From assembly GCA_039000515.1 (NCBI GenBank), contig JBCFYV010000100.1, positions 32,724,421 through 32,788,420 of the forward strand: a DNA stretch of 64,000 bases. The letters are read 5' to 3'. The translations under genes were made by a program, and so were the position numbers. This stretch comes from Timema cristinae. Taxonomy: Eukaryota > Arthropoda > Insecta > Phasmatodea > Timematidae. Below, in pieces: positions 11,137-22,099 of the stretch. The number at the start of each line of letters is the position of its first letter. Positions within the stretch are counted from its first letter, which is position 1. Below the pieces are notes generated by a model. The model searched no databases. It saw only the letters and a program-made list of their open reading frames with translations, and was not told the origin of the DNA.

Positions 11137-11230
11137 TTTTATATATATATATATATTTATATATAATATATTTATATATATATATATATTTAAATATATA
11201 TATATTTATATATATTTATATATATATATT
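11074..11230. repeat. (TA)n microsatellite at the exon 3 acceptor, unit 1
   Basis: About 155 bases of TA with scattered TTT interruptions, directly upstream (in transcription) of exon 3. Confidence 0.8.
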
Positions 11231-11367
11231 CACGGCTATTGTTACTCTTTCCACTGAGTTTGCAGGCTTTAAGGTAGCATCACAGAGAATGAGTGTTTGG
11301 GCGAGTTTTTTTATTCCCACAACTTTATGAATAAAAATAAAATAGGTATTTAATTAATAATAATATG

Positions 11368-11706
11368 CGTGCCTGGGCTACATCACCCATAGCCCAGTTT
11401 GTGGAAAGATTAGCCAGTACTCACGTATTGTTTCCCAGGGCACGCGGCCCACCCGAATGTACTGATCACACATTCTTTCCGTTGAGGCTCTTTCTATGTC
11501 TAAATTAGAGTAGGTGATGGAGATGGTGAATATAAAAGTGTGAAACATGTGGAAACCCTTAACCTAACTTGAGCCTAACTAACAAGAACCTGGTAATAAT
11601 TGGAATGGTTCCCCTTTTGGGGAAAATACCCATAGCAATAGCTATGAATCAAACCTGGGACCCTTAGGGTAGAAGCCAGGTGCGCTGACCACTATATAAT
11701 GGGATC
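11368..11706 (-). mobile_element. SINE-C, unit 1, between exons 3 and 2
   Basis: Head TATATAGTGGTCAGCGCACC and GGTTTGATTCATAGC; nearly full body through to CCCAGTTTGTGG. Confidence 0.6.
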
Positions 11707-12018
11707 AGATTTCTTCAGTTGATTTTTTTATTTTAAATCTTTAAACATAGTTATCTCAAAAGTTGACCAAATTGGCATTTTAATATAACTGTATCCATTC
11801 ATTTGTAAAGTTCATCTTCAAATTCCAAATTCATAACCCATGAGAAATAATCTAGAATAATACATTTTGATATTACTACATGTAGTAAATCTAACTAAAC
11901 AACCAACGAAATATTATTTTATTTATTTCATCTGCCGAAAAAATATTTTTGTTATAAAAATGTCATACATTCTGCCTTTAGCTCACATTCCTTACATCTC
12001 CCCAAAGAACGACACCTA

Positions 12019-12046
12019 GGCATGTAGCATGTAGCATGTAGATAGT
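12019..12046. repeat. 7-mer tandem repeat (GCATGTA), 3 units, unit 1
   Basis: Short repeat in the exon 3-exon 2 intron. Unit 2 also has 3 units (31864-31890); unit 3 has 5-6 (58035-58085). Confidence 0.7.
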
Positions 12047-13784
12047 TATGTAGCATCAAAACCAATAAAACAATCGATAATTTTAAAAAGTGTTGACTGT
12101 AAAAATATTAATTTGTTTGAGGAAGGCCAGTTCAAATTAACTATTTAGTCTTATCTCAGAACTGCGATAATTGACGTGAAACGTCTTTGAATATTAGATA
12201 ATGTCACCTTTTTAATACTTTATCCAATAGCGAACCTAAAAGTTAATGTTTATTAATCCCTTACAGGCATGATGATAACTTTAACCATCACCGCCATATA
12301 AATAACATACCCCTGCATAAATAACACGTGTTTTCTGTACAAATGCAATGCGTCACATTTCAAATTACTTGAACCGCATCTTATTTCGTGCTACGTGATT
12401 TTAAACATAGAATCGAAATATGGTTCTCCCAGACTGATTGGCCAACATTTTAATCTCGGTCTTAACCCCCTGTACCACAGAAAATTTCAATAATGATGTT
12501 GAATAGTTCTTAGGAAAAGTTTTCACTATAAATAAATTTGTATAGATTTAACAGTTAATATATTGGCATGCCATCTAAAGATGATTATTAAAATAAGTTG
12601 TGAAAGATGGCGTATAGAAAATATTTATGTTTAAAAACATATTAGTGAATGTAGGCCTAAAATGTAGTAATAATTTATGTAGTTTGTTGAAGATCTAGAA
12701 GAGCTGTAATGTAAAGGTTAAATTCTTTCAAACACTTGATTTACCAAGAAGATGTTTGACCATTTTTTTAAAGTAAGTCGTTGCTAAATTATTATTGGGT
12801 ATCAAATGAAATTTATATCTTTAAATTACATTAGACCAAATTATATATTTGTATTTTATTATAATTAATTCTATTTTTTAGTCAAACTCATTTGATTTCA
12901 TTCAAATTCTTTCATTAAGATTTAAATATTTATGTAGTTTAATACATAGAGAAGTCAGATAACTGGTTAGCTATACAACTCTTGAATAAATTATAAATAT
13001 CTTATTTTTATTTTAAATACTAAGCTTTTTTTTTGTCAAACTCGTTTATATGTTGTACGTATTTTCTAAACTAAAAAAAAGACATTCTGAGAGGAAATTT
13101 TTTAAAAATGTGTCCCTTTTATAGTATACATTTTTTACAAGTATATCAGAAATAATGTATTCATTTTTAAAATTAAAAAATTGCAAAAATGCATTATGAA
13201 TACACAAATTAATTTTTATTAAAACCTATTCTCTTTAAAGAAATAAAAAAGTACTTAAAGGCCACACATGAACTATGAGTTGAATAAATTATCCTCTGAT
13301 TTTTTTAAATTTATTTAGTGATTGGCTCAATTAAATAAAGCTCTAGCTATAAAAAATATCAATTTAATTAAAAACAATCTAGTGACGTATACACAACAAA
13401 AAATATATATTAGGTTATAAAAATAAATATATTAGAATAAGTATTTAAATGAATATTTACGTTCACAATAAATATTTAATAATTATGCATTATGCTCATA
13501 ATATAAATAATATCTAAATTGCTAACTTACATAAACTGCCATTTGATAAAACCTTCCATTCCTTAATACTTCATCTTAGATAGTTTTATAAAAATTAAAT
13601 ATTAGTTCTATCAATATACCACATGCACGTAGCCTTTTAATTAATTCATAATTGTTGTTAGATTAGGGCCATTTGTGTCCTAAATCAGATGATTTCAGAA
13701 CGGTTATACCGAGAATATAAGTGACCATGACAGCCATTGTTTAGATGCAGATGTCTCTATTTGTAATATCTTCCATGCTAATCG
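12047..13784. other. Intron between exons 3 and 2, unit 1
   Basis: Very AT-rich sequence, alignable with 31890-33654 and 58086-59934. No repeat heads, exons or RNA genes were seen. Confidence 0.5.
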
Positions 13785-14072
13785 GCCCCTGGAGGAACTG
13801 GTAAGTGCACGGGTCCTGGGTTTGATTCCCGGCTGGCACCTTGGGTATTTTTTACTGAAAGGGAAATCACACTAACGGTCACCAGAATTTGGTTAGTTAG
13901 GTTTAAGTTAGGTTTAAGAGTTTCCACTGGTTCCACACCCTCATACCATCATATCATCTCATCGGGACTATGGAAATATTCTCCAAGGAAAGATGTCGAT
14001 TAAAACATTCGAGAAATACTCTGGAAAACTTATATTAATACTGCTTAATATTTCTAACTACTGGGCTACGAT
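13785..14072 (+). mobile_element. SINE-C, second copy, unit 1
   Basis: Plus orientation: GGAACTGGTAAGTGCACGGG and GGTTTGATTCCCGGCTGGC head, then the family body GGTTTAAGAGTTTCCACTGG to AATATTCTCC. Confidence 0.6.
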
Positions 14073-14139
14073 TGATGTAGTTCAGATGTGCAATATTTTA
14101 TTACTATCGTTAATATTATTAGTTAATTAATTATATTAT

Positions 14140-14144
14140 TTTTA

Positions 14145-14178
<34 letters not shown>

Positions 14179-14320
14179 GCAACGCGTCTTACTACCCGTT
14201 CGGGTTATACGCACTTACGCTAATGTGAAATGGTAGGGTGATTGGGAGATTAAATGAAGGACCTACAGTTTAACGTGGAATCCGAACCACGGTGAGACCT
14301 GGCATTCCTCACATTCACAA
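14140..14320 (-). mobile_element. SINE-E fragment, unit 1 only
   Basis: Only the tail-side half (to CATTCCTCACATTCACAAG) with a long (ATT)n tail. TTAATTAATT flanks both sides; the site is empty in units 2 and 3. Confidence 0.65.
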
Positions 14321-14589
14321 GCACAAAATTAATTAATTCATTCATATTTTCAATAGCGTATTTTTTTTTTAATTTGCCCTTGATAACGTAGATATTCGTG
14401 TCCTTCTCGGGCTTTCTCTAATCCATAACTTACTTATTTTTCGATAATTCTTTTAAGATGAGCCCTATAGGGTGTCATATACACAGTGCTGACTCCAGAT
14501 TGGTGAATTCGACTTTTATAACAAAATAAAATCAAAACTCGGAGAGTTATTTAAGTAACTCACTCACAACGGATTTATTCTGTAGAGGT

Positions 14590-14900
14590 TCTGCCTCCAA
14601 TACTCTAAGTTACATTTTTGTTTTATTATTTGCTTATTGTTATCACTTTTTAAATACTTCTCCTTTGACTACTCTCATGTTTGTTATTTATTATTTCTGT
14701 CATTTATCATTAGTATGCCCTATTTTTTTAATTATTCATCAATATTTGTAATTATTTTGCTACTATCATTATTTTATTGTGTTATTATACATGCCTTTAT
14801 GGTATTGTGTACTTTTCAGTGCTGGCCTGTCATAGATAGGTCTTACGACTGTTGGCCAGCACTATAGTAAAGGAAATTGAAATTATTATTATCATCTTAT
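14590..14900 (+). mobile_element. Non-LTR retrotransposon 3' end with hairpin, unit 1
   Basis: AT-rich 3'-UTR-like sequence ending in a 10-bp-stem hairpin (AGTGCTGGCC ... GGCCAGCACT, 14819-14863), then TATAGTAAAGGAAATTGAAATTATTATTATC, a microsatellite tail typical of LINE 3' ends. Confidence 0.5.
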
Positions 14901-15169
14901 ATTCCAGACTTAGCACAAGGCTAACGACGCCATAATAATAATAATAATAATAATAATAATATAAAAAGTAAATACCAAATATTGTATACTGCACCTAGTT
15001 TCTTATCAGTGATTAACAGAGCAGATGATTATCTACTGATAGCAAACAAATCTTTGGTAGAGTTTTGGTAGAATCTTTTTTAAGAAATCAAAACTTTTTA
15101 TTTTTTCAACATCGGTAGTATTTTACAATTAATATTTTTATTTTATATATATTGCAAATATATATATAA

Positions 15170-15300
15170 TATAATATTCTTTAAATGTAAATGGCGCCTT
15201 GACACGGGAATCAAGTCTGAGACCTTTGGCTTAGTATACCAATGCTCTAACACTGAGCTATCCACTAATCTCCCGTGCAGTATATAATATAAGATTGACA
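15170..15300 (-). repeat. Family D, short copy, unit 1
   Basis: Minus-strand GGATAGCTCAGTGTTAGAGC and GGTCTCAGACTTGATTCCCG. Confidence 0.5.
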
Positions 15301-16011
15301 GCTCTAGATAGTATGATGTGACAAAGGAATATATTAGAATTAATTTTTAACTGATCAGAGAGGTTTATTCTTGTCGGTATTATTTGCAGTAGCATAACCA
15401 CGGGGGGCTTGAGGGGGCTCGAGTCCCCCCTATCTTAGTTTGGGGATGCCTCTAGATCTATGCAGATCCAAAGAGAAAATAAAATGGGGAGAGGTAAGGT
15501 ATAACCACTTAAACATTGTGATCAATGTAAATATAAAGAGCCACACATTCTTGTGTTGATCCTCCCTATTAGTCATAATTGATGTTCTTGCAGTCTAGGA
15601 AGTATCTGAAGATTACGGCAGGTTACTAATCTTCCAGTTTACACGTAGGTTCTATCGAGGAGCTGCACATTGGCCAAACATTTACATATTATAAATAATT
15701 GGTGATTTTTGTGACGGTAGCCTATCTGACGGTTAAACCAACTTTAATTAAGCCCATTTATTTATTTTATTAGATCATCTTATATAGTAAAAATATAAAT
15801 GACCAATTTAACAAATACCAATAAAAATACCTTCTTTAAAAAGCTTCTAGATGTATACAGACTAATGGTTATGAAATTCTCCTCAGTATTGGAGGGAGCT
15901 CCCTTGAGACCTCTACTTCGCAATCTTGTTTACGCTACGGTTTCTTATTCGTTGATGTATGCTTAGAACTTGACCTAATAATTGTGATATAGACGTTAAA
16001 ATAAAACTTAC

Positions 16012-16152
16012 GTCCATTTTTTCTATCTCTCGTTGACTTGGAAGGCCGCGTTAACGGTTAAAATATTCACAGAGGTCCATATCCACCTCAGTTCACTCAA
16101 CTGGATGAGTTCTCTTCAACATCAGCACAAGGTTTATCGATCTGGGTGTAAG
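16012..16152 (-). pseudogene. Copy 1 exon 2, multiple indels
   Basis: Aligns with copy 3 exon 2 and keeps the donor GTAAGT and acceptor TGCAG. It has five one-base indels (four losses, one gain), giving 141 instead of 144 bases and internal frameshifts. No open frame spans it. Confidence 0.7.
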
Positions 16153-16409
16153 CTGCAATCATAGCAACACCAAGACAATCAATACTCTACAGGAAAATTA
16201 ATTCGGCTCTATACTGAATTTTAGATGAATGTCCAAAAGGTCGCTTAAATGCTTTAAAAATTTTGGAGATCGATACTCCGACTTCCGATTTTTTCCTGTG
16301 AACAAGTGGATAAAGGTTTTGATCAAGTTTTATTAAGTTTTATGGTGAAGAGAGTCCATGGTTAGAACCCCAGCCTGATTTACTGAGGTGTTTTTGTTTA
16401 AATGTTATA

Positions 16410-16665
16410 TATTTATTTAGCACCACATCTTACGACTCGTTTGAGTTACACGATTAAATACTAATTACTCTAATCATAGGAGTTAGGAAAGTTGAATTTA
16501 AGGAAGTGAACCCACATTTTCATGGAGAGAGAGTGTAAAATCGTTCATTAACATTCTCCAACCCCAGTTCCTCCAACCGAGAATCAAACCTGATATCCCC
16601 GTTCTCAGCAGTATAATTTAACACGAAACAAGCGTGCTAGTAACTACTCTACCAAGGTGAGTTTT
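16410..16665 (-). mobile_element. SINE-F in intron 1, unit 1
   Basis: Minus-oriented copy with tail GCACCACATCTTACGACTCG and an eroded head. Shared by all units. Confidence 0.6.
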
Positions 16666-17261
16666 TCAGTGATTTCCTGCTTTCTTCAACGAAAGTGGGG
16701 GTACATATCCTTATATTCTAACTTTTCATCCACTTCATTCGTTTGGTTATGTGTAATACCTTGAACCGTGAATTAAACATTCTACATATAGAAAGGTATA
16801 TATACTGTTTTTTTTTAAATATTGATACTAAATTACACATATAGTTAAAATCGTACTACAATATAAAAATGTGTTGGTGTCCTATCACTCCTTCACTCTT
16901 AAACCACTACACTCGATTGTGCTGAAATTCCACATGGCCATAACTTCGACGTCCGGTAACTTATAAGTCGACTCTGGTTAAAATTTATTTTCTGCAATTT
17001 TTGTTTCCAGATGGTGACCAAAAACACTACGTTTTAGCTTTTTTTTATCAGATTCTCTTTTAGAATTTTTGTTGGACCAACTTTGAAAGTTTCCATGATA
17101 TAGATATAATTATAAAGCTCATTAAGTTCAAAGGACGGATAATTAGCTAGTATGTATTAAATATCATTTAATATAAATGACAGCTGTGACAAGTCCTCAT
17201 TTTAAATATTATGTATCTAAACTCAACCCTTGTAGGCCCACAAAGTTAACCAACACACTTA

Positions 17262-17522
17262 ACATCGCAAAGACCTGCTTTGGTGGTTTGCAAGCTCTAA
17301 CGCCCACTCTCACATTAGAATATACTCTGATAAGCGGGAGATTGAGGTTCTAATCTCTGTCGATTGTACTGAGTGTGATTTTTTCAAAATGGTACTTAAC
17401 TCTCCCTCCACAAAAGAGCCGGTACACTTTCTAAAAATATGATCACCCTAATCCATAAAACCATTAGCGTATTAATAGACTATCCTATAACTCGAATGGT
17501 TAGTAAGACGTGGTGTTAAAAA
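17262..17522 (+). mobile_element. SINE-F, plus copy in intron 1, unit 1
   Basis: Head remnant GGTTCTAATCTCTGTCGA, body ACTCTCCCTCCACAAAAG, tail TATAACTCGAATGGTTAGTA. Confidence 0.55.
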
Positions 17523-17604
17523 AAAGATCACCAAGTCAACAATGAGATTCTTCAATTGTTTCCGAATGATTCTAACAGTCTATTTTACAAATTACCCCAT
17601 TTAA

Positions 17605-17895
17605 TTTACCTTCGTTACTGTTTCCATCCTGTGGCCTGAGTCAGTTTTTTATTCAAGTCATATATTCTCCACTACTGGCTTTCTAGACCTCTTAGTAGCC
17701 GCATATGCCTTATAATCTAACTTAAGACTAGGTCAGGCACAAAATCCACTGTTTGTGCGTTAATAATTTATCACTGTGAAGGGTAAACTCACATTTCACC
17801 AATGAAAAACAAATGCCAGCAATGCTGTAAATCGAACCTGCGACTCTTAGCACAGTAGACAAAGGTGTCAGACCACAAAATAACGTATCTGGTTG
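17605..17895 (-). mobile_element. SINE-B, unit 1
   Basis: Minus-strand head TGTGGTCTGACACC ... CGCAGGTTCGATTTACAGC; body running to GTTTCCATCCTG. Shared by all three units (intron 1 of the ML gene). Confidence 0.55.
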
Positions 17896-18462
17896 GATGC
17901 TGTTGTGCGTCGATAATGAATATAGTCTTATCTACCTCTGTTTAGGGTGAGATTAAAAACTTGAATCAATGTTAAGCTAAAATTAACATATTTTATTAGG
18001 ACATTATGTTCGACGAGAATTATGTGTGATAAAGCCACGAAATTATAACATATATATCCCTCATAGCTAAGGGATAAATTAGTTATTAGGGACTCGTAAT
18101 TATATTTTGCAATAAGCTAAGTTGACTAAGCCGTGTAATTAGAGGTGTTTAAAATTTATAAATATATTTTATGTATTTTGGATACTGTTTTACATAAACA
18201 AATGTGACCAAGCTCTGGAATTAACACAGCATTTAAAAGCCTTTTCTGTTTAACAATATTTAAATAATACTAAGCCATAAATCATGAAATAAACACATTG
18301 ATACATATTTAAATAATAATAATAAGTATATTTAAGGCACCGTAAAGGAGCCAACCTCTTTTCCCTAGACCTCTGGCACTGCACATATTCGTTAGAGAAT
18401 ACGGACTGCTTTTGCATACTAAAGTTAAAAAACAAAGCCGACAACATCGGTTGATTACCAAC

Positions 18463-18547
18463 TTTATGGAGTTGTTCCATCGCCCCAGGTGTCGCCATTG
18501 AAAGAACGGCCGTAGCCAAGAATAAAATGACAGCTCTTGCTATCCAT
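18463..18547 (-). pseudogene. Copy 1 exon 1, frameshifted signal peptide
   Basis: The ATG is present, but ATGGATAGC is followed by AAGAGC instead of AGAGCT, a one-base insertion. The MDSRA frame is lost, and the next in-frame ATG would give a product without a signal peptide. Confidence 0.65.
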
Positions 18548-18641
18548 AACGTGTTGAAACTCTTTGAAGCTCAAATAAAGACTAAAATAATATGTTGATC
18601 AAGACTAGAAATTTCAGATTATAGATAATTGTGCAGTATTA

Positions 18642-18649
18642 TTATATAG
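18642..18649 (-). promoter_or_regulatory. Copy 1 TATA-like box
   Basis: CTATATAAT on the minus strand about 95 bases upstream of the copy 1 ATG, at the same place as in copies 2 and 3. Confidence 0.35.
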
Positions 18650-18870
18650 CCTTGAGCTGAATGCTATTCGTCCTTTATGAGACATAATAACAAATATATA
18701 TTTAAAAAAAACTCATTGTAATGCAGGAATTAATTAGTGTGTTGTGATACATATATAAATAATGATTCGTAGCTGCATACAATAAATCGGTGCAGTGTAA
18801 TCTATAATGAAAAATAAAAATAATAATAATAAAATAACATCACAACATAGTGCCGGGACCGTTTCTACCG

Positions 18871-19762
18871 GGTTTGTCATAAGTCGCTTTACCGCTGCTG
18901 TCTTTAGCTCAGTTTAATGTTATCAAATCAAGTTTTAAAAGAATGTTAACAATTTTTTAGAATAAAACCTTACAGGCCTTGCTACTACAAGCCCTGCATG
19001 AATACGATCCTGATAGGTGCCTTCAATTCTGTGAGGAGTACACAATTCGAAAATAGGGGATCCTGAATTCTATAAACGTATATTGTGGACCGATGAAACT
19101 ACTTTTAAAGTAAATGGATGTGGCAATAGGCGCAATTGTGTTTATTGGCAGATGAAAATCTACATGCCATCGTCACTGAATGATTATATTTACCAGGTGC
19201 CACGAGTTTAGTCAGGGATATGCAGTCAGTATAATTGGACCCTACTTATTGATGGAACAGTGAGCACGGTTAACTACCTGGAAATGATTCATGAAGTAAT
19301 CATAAAATTGGAGAAAAGCCCTATTTTTGAAAACCTAATGGACATGATTATTGGGCAGCAAGAAGAAACTCCCCACACTTTTCACTTGCTGTCCATAATT
19401 TTTTAAATGAAGACTTCGGAGAGTGGGTAGGAAAAGGAGGAACCATTGAGTGGCCTGCAAGATCTCGTGATTTAGCCCCTTGTGACTTATCCATGTAGTG
19501 AATAAAGTAAAAACAATGTTTTTTCTATGAAACTTATGATTGGGTCCGTTTGAAAGAAGTTATAGAATTTAATTTTATGAAATTGTTGAGCCAGAATTGT
19601 ATGATAGAGTCTGTACATCTGTATCAGAGTAGGTGTTTAAATGCATCAAAAACAATGGCAGTCACACCGAGCACTTATTTTAACGGTATATTAATTTTTT
19701 TTATGTATTTAAGATAAAATAGGATCTCTTCCATTTTGGGTAAAGCGACTTATGCCAAACTC
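18871..19762 (+). mobile_element. Inner mariner nested in the outer one, unit 1
   Basis: Inverted ends GTTTGTCATAAGTCGCTTTACC and rc GTTTGGCATAAGTCGCTTTACC. Inside are degraded transposase pieces: WTDETTFKVNGCGNRRNCVYW, YLEMIHEV, and near the end a WPARSPDLxPxDxFL-like segment, with stops. Decayed. Confidence 0.75.
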
Positions 19763-20724
19763 TCTATATCGAGATGCGGAAACATTTTGGGGTAGCATAG
19801 CGCATGCGTCATTCGTCATGTTGGAGACGTGGAGCGTAACACTCGGTTACTTGATGTGATTGAAAGTTGCCAGTAAGGTGGGGGGAGGGGGGGGGTCAAC
19901 ACACAAACTAAGAACTGACCAATTTGATTCTGATTTGCGGTGAGGATTGACAGAATTCCACTGCCACTGCGTGTACGTATGCTGCACGTTTTCCTGTCAG
20001 ACAACACCAAAATCCAAGAACAAATGTGGCAATAAATCCTTAATGAGAAAAACCTATCGCTATGCACCTGTGATGGTTAACACTTGTAGGTCCATGACGT
20101 CACAGGACCATTACAATGGAAGAGGCAATTGTAATGTAACTGACTTGCCCCTAAAGAGTATGTGAGAGCATTGACAATAATATCGTCCTAAATTTATAAA
20201 CGTATTTAATTTAATTTGAACTTTATAATATATAACGTGGCGCTTAAAGCACTTCTTCTTCTAAGAAGGCACGAGCCATGTTCAGTGACGTCAGGATGCG
20301 TGACGTTATGTGAGTAAATCTGACAATTTAAGGTTTTTAATAAATAATAACTTCCTGTTCTGGAAAGATCGAATAGAAATTTTAAAAGGTAATTTGAGGC
20401 AGCTTCTGGCTCTCGGTCATTCTACTGCCACCAAGATGTTTTTTTCTTGTATTTTAATTTTTTTACACCTACCTCCTTTTATAATGTTCTTTTGAGGAGA
20501 GTTATATACTTGGCGTGGTGAAATCACTGGTACAAGAGCACTAGCTCACTACAGAAGCACTGGCTTACTCACTGTGACTGTGTCTGTCACTCCAGCCTTC
20601 AATACTTACGGTCGTGCTTTCTATTAGTCGCGTCTCGAAATAGTTAAAGACATGGTCAGTTTTAGGATCAAAACAATAGTGACATTAAAATAAAATCACA
20701 TCTAACCTAATAATTGTGTATTAT

Positions 20725-20890
20725 TTCAAGAGTTCAACAATTGGCGCTCAATCACAGGGCTATAAATACCAATTATATCATCAACTTACCGTACCGTTTT
20801 AATTAGTGCTCGATCACGGGGCAATTATCAGCTAATTAAACAGAAACACTTCAATTAGCGCCCAATGCGAGGAAAATAAAACGATAATAC
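20725..20890. repeat. Degenerate tandem repeat in the outer mariner, unit 1
   Basis: Three units of about 60-70 bases with a core AATT(G/A)GCGC(T/C)CAAT(C/G) ... ACGGGG. It lies in the 770-base part that unit 2 lacks. Confidence 0.5.
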
Positions 20891-20917
20891 TTCACAATTT
20901 TGAAATACGTGTAACGA

Positions 20918-21560
20918 TCACCAAATACAAGTACACTTTGACTAGCTGCACGTCGTCACTTGTCACGGACGTGGATGTGGAGAACAGAACATTAATAATT
21001 ATTGTAACCCTTCCGTTTTCAACCTGTGAAGGAGTTAAATCCAAATCTCAATTTTGAAAGCCATAGGACATTTGGTGAGTGGCTGGTGCACCTCCACACT
21101 ACAGATCCAAAATTCCTCAGCAGAGTACTGGCAATGGAGGAAGCAACATTTATCAGAAATTCCAGTGTCAATCTCCACAACCAGCACATTTGAGCCAAAA
21201 CAAATCAGAATACCATTCTGCAGGTTTATTCGCAACATCATTATTTCTCCATTAACGTTTGGGTTGAAGTCGTTTGTGATATTTTACTTAAACTGTATGA
21301 AATTCCTGCACGACTATGAGAAGAAAGCTACTCAAACTTTCTACAGATCTTTCTCACCCAAGTACCGGAGGACGTTTCGCTGGTGGTGACACATGAAAGG
21401 AATTGTGTATCTAACGTCATCGAGAATCTGTAGAATTTAATTTTGGATGCTGGAAATATGATCCAAGATATGCCACCCATCTTTCAACGAATCATGGCAG
21501 TCATGATACAGGAGAGCTGGAGTGTGTTGTGAAGACAAAGGTGGACACTTCGAACAACTC
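20918..21560 (+). pseudogene. Decayed outer mariner transposase, unit 1
   Basis: Translated fragments in shifting frames follow the mariner pattern: FLSRVLAMEEATFI (first catalytic acidic region), HNQHIWAKT, FSINVWVEVV and LYEIPARL. Many stops and frameshifts; the catalytic D is replaced by E. Not functional. Confidence 0.65.
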
Positions 21561-22099
21561 CTTTAACATGCTATATTCCCTTATCTAGGCCAATAAAAAT
21601 TTTTTTTATGGCGTAACGGTAATCTCTGTCCGACCTGTCGATAAAGAAGCGGCCCTGGCAATACGTTGTTAAGATACTTTTGGTTTATTTCTCAGTGTCG
21701 ATTCCACTGCACCACTTTATTGTATAAAATTACAAATCACCCTGTATATAAAAACGAGTCCTTACGTATCATGACACATATCTATTGAGTGGAAAGTTTC
21801 CGGCTGCTTGAGGTCTTCCGTTCTAGTCACCGCTCATATGAACATGCAACGTTCATAAATAACATAAAGTACGATGTAACATTGTTATCAAGTTCAGATT
21901 AAAAACATAATATAGGTAAGAACAATGATTTAGGTTGATTTAATTTTTAAACCTATATGGTTTAGGTACAAACACCTTTTTTTTAAAGGAAGAACTTCTT
22001 ATATCTAGAAAAGTTAGTGAATATACTTGCACTTTATTCACATTTTAAGTCATGTGATCTGCAGCTGTCACTTTAGATAGTTACTATCGATAACTTTAA

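Larger units (their letters stand above)
7955..18547 (-). pseudogene. ML-domain (GM2-activator-like) gene, copy 1, probably a pseudogene
   Basis: Four minus-strand exons line up with the intact copies: exon 1 18463-18547, exon 2 16012-16152, exon 3 10905-11069, exon 4 7955-8131. Exons 3 and 4 are open and have good splice sites (donor after ATCAAGCCG|GTGAGT; acceptor TTCTTCTCAG|GGT). Exon 1 carries one extra A after the third codon, which destroys the signal-peptide frame. Exon 2 carries five single-base indels compared with copy 3. Together these prevent a normal protein. Either copy 1 is a pseudogene that decayed from its 5' end, or the sequence has indel errors in short homopolymers. The TATA-like box and the poly(A) signal remain. 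Confidence 0.7.
18757..21744 (+). mobile_element. Tc1/mariner-type element (outer), unit 1
   Basis: About 3 kb. The 3' end ATTACAAATCACCCTG with the internal TTTATTGTATAAAA mirrors the 5' end, which is degraded here but clear in unit 2. A TA flanks the element. It contains a decayed mariner transposase (about 20918-21560) and, nested in its 5' half, a second mariner (18871-19762). It also holds a stretch at 20140-20910 that unit 2 lacks. Confidence 0.75.

Noticed and set aside
10919..11257. 112-codon plus-strand frame
   Set aside because: It is antisense to ML exon 3 and then runs through (TA)n (IYIYIY). Exon 3 on the minus strand explains the conservation.
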